IMG/VR virus record: IMGVR_UViG_3300044678_001288
Location: 1 to 39,881 of that record
DNA length: 39,881 nt
Direction: 5' to 3' (one strand)
DNA from: a virus
The position numbers and the translations under genes were made by a program. A model generated the notes under the pieces. It searched no databases and was not told the DNA's origin. It worked only from the letters and a program-made list of their open reading frames with translations. Positions 20,816 through 26,948 of this stretch are shown piece after piece (position 1 is the first letter of the stretch; every line of letters starts with the position of its first letter).

Positions 20816-22782
20816 TGACTGTGCAAGAGATTGAGGGCTGGCTGGGGACGCCGCTGTTCCTAGTGCCGCAGAGCCCGGGGACCAAGATTCCGATGGTCAA
20901 GTACACCCAGGAGACCATGGAGAGTACCAAGAGGGATGTTTACCGGGTCATGCTCGAGCACGGGAACGTGGCAGTAAGGCTCGGGGAGTTCTCCGGCGGG
21001 CTGTGCGCGATAGACTTCGACGATGAGGGGAGTTTGGAGGCGTTCCTGAGGGTCAACCCAGTGCTGCAGGGGTCGGCAAGGTGGAAGGGGAAAAGGGGCG
21101 CACAGATTGGCGTGAGGATCACGGGCAAGTACCCGGGGCCGTGCGCGGAGCGCAGCACGACCGAGATGGTCCAGGTGGGTGATCGGTTGCTGGGCAAGCC
21201 ATTGTATGAGTGGCGGAGTACGGGGAACCTGAGCACGGTGAAGGGCGTGCACCCCAGCGGGTGCGAGTACAGCGTGCTGGTGGACAGGCCGCCGGTGGCG
21301 CTGGAGTTCAGCCAGATCCGGTGGCCCGAGGGCTGGCCGGCTCCGGGCAGTCGGGATGAGATCGCGCAGTTGATCCGGCAGCATGGCGTGCCCTGGACGT
21401 TCGGCCGGAGCGGCACGGGCAATCTGCAGGCTCCCTTCTTCGCGGCCTACATGGCGCACAAGGAAAGGTTCCTCTTCGATGCGGTGACCGGGATGCACTA
21501 CTGGTACAAGGAGGACCGGGGGATCTGGATGAGCATGAGCCGCGAGGAGATGGCGCAGAAGGCCCTGGAGACCGCCAGGCGCGTTCTATTGGATCAGGTG
21601 GCCTCGACGGAGGACCCGCGGCTGCCGGCGCTGCTGACAAGGCTGACAGCGAGCTTTGCGGACCAGGTGGTGGATCTCATCGGAAGGCTGCAGGTGGAGC
21701 GCAATCCGTTTTCTCGGCCGGACAGCGTGGTGCACTGCTCCAATGTCATGGTGGATTTACGGGCAGCGCCCTACGAGATGCATGGCTTCGGGCCGGAGTG
21801 GATGTCGAGGAATCAGACGCCGGTGCGGTATGTCCAGGGGGCAAGCAGCGAGATGTGGCAGGCCTTCCTGGATCATGCCCTGCCCGAGGAGGATGACCAG
21901 ATGCTGCTGCAGAGATGGGGCGGCCTGGCGCTGCTCCAGAGGAACAGGCCGCAGGTGATTCTGTTGCTGACGGGGACCGGCGGCGGCGGGAAGAGCACGG
22001 TGGCCGGGCTGGTGCGGAGGTTGGTGGGCGACGAGAACTGCAGCGAGCTGAGGACTGCGCACCTAGGCAGCAGGTTCGAGCTGGCCAACTTCCACGATAG
22101 GACACTGCTGATCGGCAGCGACGTGCCGCCGGACTTCCTGTCCTGCGAGGAGAGCCAGCAGCTCAAGGCTCTGACGGGCGGAGATAGGTTGAGCGTGGAG
22201 TTCAAGGGCAAGAGCGGGGCCAAGGCCGTGGTCGGCGACTGGAACGTCATTGTGACGGCCAATAGCCGGCTGAAGGTCAACGTACAGGGAGATTTGGGAG
22301 CGTGGTCGAGACGGTTGCTGCTGCTGGACTTCAGCCAGCCCAAGCCGGAGAAGGTGATCCCCAACTATCACGACGTGATGATTGAGCGGGAAGGCAGCGG
22401 GATATTGAACTGGTTCCTGGAGGGCGCGGAGGATCTGTGCCGGGTCATGCAGGCCGGTAGGCCGTTCCCGGTAACCGAGAGGCAGCGCGGGATGATTGAT
22501 AATCTGTTGAGCGAAAGCGACAGTGTTAGATACTTTGTTGTTAACCATGTCCGGGGTAGCAGTATGTCGTCGGATTGTATCACAACCGAGGAACTGTATA
22601 GTGCTTACATGACGATGTGTAACAACAAGGAATGGGGGCCTGAACCGGAGAAGCGTTTCCAGAAACGTGCCGCTGAACTGATGCTGGAGATACACCAGGC
22701 CATCCCGTCGAACCACATTCACCGTAGCGACGGTCAGCAACAACAGTCCCGAGGCTACATGAAAGTAACCTTGACCGCATGA
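20812..22782 (+). CDS. Primase-helicase (prim-pol plus D5/P4-type SF3-like helicase)
   Basis: A 656-residue protein. The N-terminal 200 residues carry GLCAIDFDDEGSL (D68, D70), the metal-binding DxD of an archaeo-eukaryotic-type primase (prim-pol). Residues 385-400 hold LLTGTGGGGKST (K394), a Walker A; LIGSDVPPDF, NVIVTANSRLKV and WSRRLLLLDF are the following ATPase motifs, the last with likely arginine fingers. This layout matches phage/plasmid primases of the P4 alpha/D5 class, which can recognise their own origin, unwind it and prime. It would be the key initiator here. The start is either of two adjacent ATGs. The last 60 codons are more AT-rich than the rest. Confidence 0.9.
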   Translation: MMTVQEIEGWLGTPLFLVPQSPGTKIPMVKYTQETMESTKRDVYRVMLEHGNVAVRLGEFSGGLCAIDFDDEGSLEAFLRVNPVLQGSARWKGKRGAQIGVRITGKYPGPCAERSTTEMVQVGDRLLGKPLYEWRSTGNLSTVKGVHPSGCEYSVLVDRPPVALEFSQIRWPEGWPAPGSRDEIAQLIRQHGVPWTFGRSGTGNLQAPFFAAYMAHKERFLFDAVTGMHYWYKEDRGIWMSMSREEMAQKALETARRVLLDQVASTEDPRLPALLTRLTASFADQVVDLIGRLQVERNPFSRPDSVVHCSNVMVDLRAAPYEMHGFGPEWMSRNQTPVRYVQGASSEMWQAFLDHALPEEDDQMLLQRWGGLALLQRNRPQVILLLTGTGGGGKSTVAGLVRRLVGDENCSELRTAHLGSRFELANFHDRTLLIGSDVPPDFLSCEESQQLKALTGGDRLSVEFKGKSGAKAVVGDWNVIVTANSRLKVNVQGDLGAWSRRLLLLDFSQPKPEKVIPNYHDVMIEREGSGILNWFLEGAEDLCRVMQAGRPFPVTERQRGMIDNLLSESDSVRYFVVNHVRGSSMSSDCITTEELYSAYMTMCNNKEWGPEPEKRFQKRAAELMLEIHQAIPSNHIHRSDGQQQQSRGYMKVTLTA

Positions 22783-23186
22783 AAAGCACTGGATCTGTCA
22801 AGTGTTGTCAAGCGGTTGGGACGGGGGACGGCACTTCTCAACTCGGTGCTAGAAGTGTAAAATGGGGTATAGGCTGCTCCAGGGTAGGAATGGAGTTGGG
22901 AAATGCCGTCCCTCCCGTCCCAAACACTAGACACCGCTTGACAGTGGTAGGCCTACGCAAAATTGGCTCGAAATTGGTCGGGCAATGCCCAGCCTGTGCC
23001 GAGGTAGGTGGGGACAAGCAGCGCAATCACCTCGTTGTCCAGGCAGACGGGAGGTTTGGTTGCGTTATCCACCCCGGTTCCAGTGGCAAGGCACATAGAC
23101 AACGCATATTTCAGCTTATAGGAGATAAAAGCGGCAAGGGTAGGCAGCACTTGCCCGCAACACCATTAGACATATCACTGTTATGA
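22779..23186 (+). CDS. CHC2-type primase zinc-finger protein (start uncertain)
   Basis: A 135-residue frame. The C-terminal 75 residues carry LVGQCPACAEVGGD, then GRFGCVIHPG: Cys-x2-Cys and Cys-x2-His, the zinc knuckles of CHC2-type primase fingers. HRQRIFQLIG follows. The gene lies directly after the primase-helicase, so it probably supplies its missing template-sensing zinc module. The frame opens at ATG 22779 (ATGA overlap), but residues 1-55 coincide with a large inverted repeat and look non-protein-like. ATG 22890 or TTG 22938 could be the real start. It ends with an ATGA overlap at 23183. Confidence 0.75.
   Translation: MKSTGSVKCCQAVGTGDGTSQLGARSVKWGIGCSRVGMELGNAVPPVPNTRHRLTVVGLRKIGSKLVGQCPACAEVGGDKQRNHLVVQADGRFGCVIHPGSSGKAHRQRIFQLIGDKSGKGRQHLPATPLDISLL
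22796..22943. repeat. Long imperfect inverted repeat with decamer repeats (candidate origin)
   Basis: The left arm (22796-22844) and right arm (22893-22943) match, as reverse complements, at about 42 of 49 positions with one 2-base bulge, around a 48-base spacer. Each arm's outer end holds two 10-base units: TGTCAAGTGT and TGTCAAGCGG on the left; read on the other strand of the right arm, TGTCAAGCGG and TGTCTAGTGT. So four similar decamers stand in two inverted pairs with their order swapped. The spacer is A/T-richer (AGTGTAAAATGGGGTATAGG). It lies 13 bases after the primase-helicase stop. Iteron-like repeats beside an initiator gene suggest an origin; an RNA attenuator or operator is also possible. 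Confidence 0.7.
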
Positions 23187-23509
23187 TAGTAACAAACACA
23201 ACGAAACTATTGATGGAGGCACCGCACCTTGTGAAGGTAGGTGTGCAGCGTGGCTGGCTGTCGTACCCCAAGGACATGGCGTTCAAGGAGGACGGCACGC
23301 CAGCCCCGGTCATGCAGGATGAGCCGGAAGTCACCGAGCAGCGCCACACACCAGACATGGCACGCAAGGCCTACGACCTGCGTGACCGCGGCCTGTCGCT
23401 GAACGATGTCGCCACGGCCTGCCAGGTGCCCCGAGGCAGCGTGGTCTACCTCATCACCAAGGGCCACGAACTCTACCTCGCAAGCCAACGGAAGGACATT
23501 GAACCATGA
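23183..23509 (+). CDS. Helix-turn-helix protein
   Basis: A 108-residue protein. Residues about 65-100 (ARKAYDLRDRGLSLNDVATA, then PRGSVVYLITKGHE) form a helix-turn-helix. The start at ATG 23183 overlaps the upstream stop; an in-frame ATG at 23213 is an alternative. It could be a regulator or a small-terminase-like DNA binder; its place two genes before the packaging genes allows either. Confidence 0.72.
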   Translation: MIVTNTTKLLMEAPHLVKVGVQRGWLSYPKDMAFKEDGTPAPVMQDEPEVTEQRHTPDMARKAYDLRDRGLSLNDVATACQVPRGSVVYLITKGHELYLASQRKDIEP

Positions 23510-24324
23510 CCACAACAAAGGCAGAATCCCCGCAGATGGAAGATCCATTCATTTACGCACCGCAGCCGACCAGCAAGGTCCAAGCAGTAACCCAGGCAGG
23601 CACCAGGCCGTCTATCCATGTCTCGCTGTACGCCTACGGTGGCATCAGCGCAGCCTGCATGATGTCCTGGGTAGACCTGACGGCCACGTTCGCCCGTTCA
23701 GACAGGCAGACCGATCTGCGCACGATCCGGGAGGATGCCCTGATATCCCGCAGCCGTTGCCGTGCGACCAAGTGGTTCCTCGACAGCGGCAAGGACGTCT
23801 GGATTCAACTGGACCACGACATTGAGTTCACCGCGGCCGATGTCATCCGCATGGCCGAGCTGGCCCATGAACACCAGGCAACCGTCTGCATCCCCTACTC
23901 GTGCCGCTCACTGCCCGCCAGGCCGGCCCTGCGTCCCAAGGCGGAGCACCTGCAGGCCCTCAAGCATCAGGTGAATGACGCTGAGTGCGCAGCGGAGCTG
24001 GTGCCCATCACCATGTTCGCATCGGGATGCCTCGCAATCCCCCGTAAATGCCTTCTGGCGACACTTGATGCGCTGGAAGGGTCAGGAGTGCAGAGCCCGT
24101 ACAGGATCGACTGGTGCGATGATGTGCGCGTCGAACGCTTCCCGACCCTGTGGATGCCACTGGCCATGGAATCCATGCCGGGCAAACTCGAGTATCTCAG
24201 TGAGGATTACGCTGCCGCAGTCAGGATGACCCTGGCCGGAGTGAAGCACCTCTCGATGAAGCCCCGTAAGCAACTCAACCACTGGGGAGAGTTTCCCTTT
24301 AGCTTTGCGCCTTATGCCGGGTGA
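23506..24324 (+). CDS. Glycosyltransferase-like protein (GT-A fold)
   Basis: A 272-residue protein. IREDALISRSRCRATKWFL precedes WIQLDHDIEF (D103, D105), the DxD metal/nucleotide-sugar site of GT-A glycosyltransferases; the order 'R(N/S)R...WID.DIEF' is, from memory, usual in phage family-2-like enzymes. YLSEDYAAAVRMTLAGVKH near the C-terminus fits the catalytic SEDY motif. It may modify phage DNA, virion proteins or host surface glycans. Its 3' end overlaps the next gene by 11 bases. Confidence 0.75.
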   Translation: MTTTKAESPQMEDPFIYAPQPTSKVQAVTQAGTRPSIHVSLYAYGGISAACMMSWVDLTATFARSDRQTDLRTIREDALISRSRCRATKWFLDSGKDVWIQLDHDIEFTAADVIRMAELAHEHQATVCIPYSCRSLPARPALRPKAEHLQALKHQVNDAECAAELVPITMFASGCLAIPRKCLLATLDALEGSGVQSPYRIDWCDDVRVERFPTLWMPLAMESMPGKLEYLSEDYAAAVRMTLAGVKHLSMKPRKQLNHWGEFPFSFAPYAG

Positions 24325-24934
24325 GAAACCAAAGAAGAGGCCGAGTCTTAAAGATGTTGGGACTGCTGCTGGAGTTAATCACCAGTATGCGCAAAGAGTA
24401 CTTTCCGGGAAAACCAACGTCCCAGCAGGAGTCAAAGACAAGGTCCTGAAGGCCGCTCAAGAGCTTGGATACATGAAATCCGAGCATCCAGGTCAGCATT
24501 TCAACTCTAAGCTCACCCAAGAGCGTGCTGATGCAGTCGTTGAAGGTATCATTGAGAACAAGTCATTGGAGAAGATCGCGGAAGCCACTGGGTTGTCTCC
24601 GCATACAGCGTTTAAACTGATCCGTGGGGTCAAGGTGCCGGTGGATTACCCCGAAACTGAAGAGGAATGGCGCAAGGATGTGACCGGATTCCTGGAGGTC
24701 GCGATCTGGAAAGGCACCAAGCGACTGGCTGAATCCTCTATTATGTTGATCGATGATCGCACCTTACCCATCAGCGTGGGTGTGCTAACGGACAAATTGG
24801 CGGTAATTCGAGGCCAACCCACCAGTATTCACCTAGCCATGACGGCCTCTGTGAGCCATCGGGACCTGATGAAGGACCTAAAAGAGCGCAATGTGACCCC
24901 CGTGAACGACGAGCAGACGCCCGACCTGGTTTAG
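24314..24934 (+). CDS. Probable terminase small subunit with LacI-type HTH
   Basis: A 206-residue protein from ATG 24314. Residues 10-55 (PSLKDVGTAAGVNHQYAQRV, then SGKTNVPAGVKDKVLKAAQE and LGYM) match the LacI-family DNA-binding domain: HTH plus hinge-like helix. A second HTH follows (VEGIIENKSLEKIAEATGLS, then HTAFKLIRG). The C-terminal half is helical (FLEVAIWKGTKRLAESSIM) and may oligomerise. There is no sugar-binding domain, so it is not a LacI repressor. It lies just before the gap and large terminase, where a DNA-recognising small subunit is expected. A regulator of late genes is the alternative. Confidence 0.6.
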   Translation: MPGEKPKKRPSLKDVGTAAGVNHQYAQRVLSGKTNVPAGVKDKVLKAAQELGYMKSEHPGQHFNSKLTQERADAVVEGIIENKSLEKIAEATGLSPHTAFKLIRGVKVPVDYPETEEEWRKDVTGFLEVAIWKGTKRLAESSIMLIDDRTLPISVGVLTDKLAVIRGQPTSIHLAMTASVSHRDLMKDLKERNVTPVNDEQTPDLV

Positions 24935-25230
24935 GTAGTGGCCCGAAATGTCCTACCCCTACCGCAGAATCGTCATCGAAAACCACGACTTCAGGCCTGT
25001 TTCAGCGTTTTCTTGCACAATAGCAGTTATATTCACTTCGCAACGCAAACACGCAGCAAACCCCTGCAAACATTGATCGAAACGCACTTTTGCCCCACTC
25101 GGCAGACCCAGTGTCCTACCCCGTTACACAAGGCAGACACCAGGCCGCCCGGGTCCCCGGGGGAGGGGGTCGGGCAATCCGCGGCGACGGTAAAAGTCGA
25201 CGGGTTCTCTAAAACGAAAAATATTGATAA
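24935..25230 (+). promoter_or_regulatory. 296-base gap between TerS-like gene and terL
   Basis: The second-longest gap in a very compact genome. It contains the exact 16-base repeat shared with 10954-10969 (at 25060), an A/T patch TATATT at 25028 with no convincing -35, and a GC-rich self-complementary stretch at about 25147-25178 (CCCGGGTCCCCGGG followed by GGAGGGGG). It ends in an A-rich SD-less leader (AAACGAAAAATATTGATAA) before the ATG at 25231. An open frame crosses most of it but codes for nothing recognisable. Likely roles are a late promoter and/or packaging (pac/cos) recognition site. Confidence 0.55.
25060..25075 (+). repeat. 16-base direct repeat, copy 2
   Basis: ACCCCTGCAAACATTG, identical to 10954-10969. 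Both copies are in intergenic DNA at module boundaries and have the same orientation relative to the downstream genes. Confidence 0.6.
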
Positions 25231-26937
25231 ATGAGCCAACCACTCTGCCTCACCTGCTCCAAGCCCTTCGAGATCATCAAGCAGCGCGAAGGCCCCAAGC
25301 AGAAACGCTTCTGCACCGAGGCCTGCAACACCGCCTGGTGGAACGAGCAACCGCAGCACCCCGTCATCCCCAAAGTCGACGCCTCGCACCCCCGCGCCCT
25401 CGAGCTCAAGCAGAAGCGCACACAGCTCGTGCTGCTCGAGAAGGCCGACCCCTACACCTACGGCTACATCCCCGACCACTGGGAGATCGCCAACACCGAG
25501 TATTTGCTCACCCAGGAGCTCTTAATCTCCGGCGGCAACCGCGCCGGTAAAACCCTCTGGGCCGCCCGCCGCGTGGTTCAAACCCTCCTCGAGAAAGAGA
25601 ACGCATCGGTTCTCTGCTGCCACACCTCCCACGCCACCTCGGTCACCGTGCAGCAGCCCGCAATCTACAACTACCTGCCCGTCGCACTCCGGGCCACCAA
25701 GAAGGGCCGCATCCACTACCTGAACTACAGCCGCAAAAATGGATTCACCGACGGCTCATTCATCCTACCCAACGGCTCCCGCTGCGACTTCCTGAACTAC
25801 ACGCAGAGCGAGAACACCATCGAGGGCCGCGAGGCCGACATGATCTGGTGCGATGAGCTCGTGCCCCAATCCTGGGTGGACACACTGCGCTACCGCCTGA
25901 TCACCCGCCGCGGCAAGCTCCTGGTCACCCAAACACCCCTTGAAGGCGTTGCCAGTGTCTACAAGGAGTTCACCGCCGGCTCCGCAATCACCCGCTTTGA
26001 CGACGCCGAGCTCATCAAAGGCAAGCAGGCCCTGCCCACCTGGCCCATGGGTAAGTCCGCCCGCACCATGGTGCAGCCCCAGACCAACCGGCGCACCGTG
26101 TTCTTCTTCTCGGAAGACAACCCGTACAACCCCTTCGACGAGATGAAGTCCAAGCTGGTCACCTCGCCCATGGGCCAGATCCTGACCCGAGCCTACGGCT
26201 GGGCCTCGGACAACATCGGCAAGGCCTTCGCCCGTTTCCGCCCCGATATCCACTGCATCCCGGCCTCCAAGGTGCCACCCGGCGGCACGCTGTACATGGT
26301 CTGCGACCCTGCCGGAGCCCGCAACTGGTTCTGCCTGTGGCTCCTAGTGTACGAAGACGGCAAGCGCATCGTGGTCCGTGAGTTCCCCGACTTCTCCAAC
26401 TACGGCGAGTGGGCGCTGCCCTCCGAAAAGCCCGACGGCAAGTTCGGTCCCGCCCAAACCCTAGACGCCGGCCGTTCCATCTCCGAGTACCGCAAGCTCT
26501 TCCGCCAGATCGAGTCCGACCTCGGCTACGGCGAGCCCGTTATGCGCCTGATCGACCCCAAGGCCGGAGGTTCTCCAGCGCTCTCCGAGGCCGGCGGCAC
26601 GACCCTCATCGACCTCCTGGCCGAATCCGACGACCCCACCGACGATGGCATGGCCTTCATTCCCGCACCCGGCGTGCCCGTCGACCAGCGCACATCCGCC
26701 ATCAATAGTCTCCTCTCCTACGACGCCACCCAGCCCCTCACCGCGCTTAACGAACCCTCCCTCTACATCACCGACACCTGCACCAACCTTACCTACGCAC
26801 TCTCCGAGCACACCGGCCGCGACGGGCAGAAGGGCTGCACCAAAGATCCCATCGACTGCCTGGGGATGCTTTTGGTCTCAAGTCTTGCGTTCGTAGGCCG
26901 CGGGGGCTTTGATTGTCGCGGCGGCGGCGGATACTAA
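25231..26937 (+). CDS. terL: Terminase large subunit with N-terminal zinc knuckle
   Basis: A 568-residue packaging motor. The ATPase has LISGGNRAGKTL (Walker A, K107) and MIWCDELV (Walker B, D208, E209). The nuclease has MVCDPAG (D359), RLIDPKAGG (D442) and TKDPIDCLG (D539 or D542), fitting an RNase H-like terminase nuclease that cuts concatemers. Before the ATPase there is an extra domain with C6, C9, C28 and C32 (LCLTCSKPF, then RFCTEACNTAWW), a zinc-knuckle pattern not usual in large terminases; it could bind DNA or the small subunit. It is followed closely by the portal gene. Confidence 0.93.
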   Translation: MSQPLCLTCSKPFEIIKQREGPKQKRFCTEACNTAWWNEQPQHPVIPKVDASHPRALELKQKRTQLVLLEKADPYTYGYIPDHWEIANTEYLLTQELLISGGNRAGKTLWAARRVVQTLLEKENASVLCCHTSHATSVTVQQPAIYNYLPVALRATKKGRIHYLNYSRKNGFTDGSFILPNGSRCDFLNYTQSENTIEGREADMIWCDELVPQSWVDTLRYRLITRRGKLLVTQTPLEGVASVYKEFTAGSAITRFDDAELIKGKQALPTWPMGKSARTMVQPQTNRRTVFFFSEDNPYNPFDEMKSKLVTSPMGQILTRAYGWASDNIGKAFARFRPDIHCIPASKVPPGGTLYMVCDPAGARNWFCLWLLVYEDGKRIVVREFPDFSNYGEWALPSEKPDGKFGPAQTLDAGRSISEYRKLFRQIESDLGYGEPVMRLIDPKAGGSPALSEAGGTTLIDLLAESDDPTDDGMAFIPAPGVPVDQRTSAINSLLSYDATQPLTALNEPSLYITDTCTNLTYALSEHTGRDGQKGCTKDPIDCLGMLLVSSLAFVGRGGFDCRGGGGY

Positions 26938-26948
26938 ACCATTTGACT

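Noticed and set aside
23182-23187. TATGAT preceded by TG, resembling an extended -10 promoter
   Set aside because: It overlaps the ATG of a gene coupled by ATGA to its upstream neighbour, and there is no -35 at a suitable distance.
24938-25234. 98-residue open frame in the gap before terL
   Set aside because: No recognisable sequence, poor start context, and it ends inside the start of terL; regulatory DNA is more likely.
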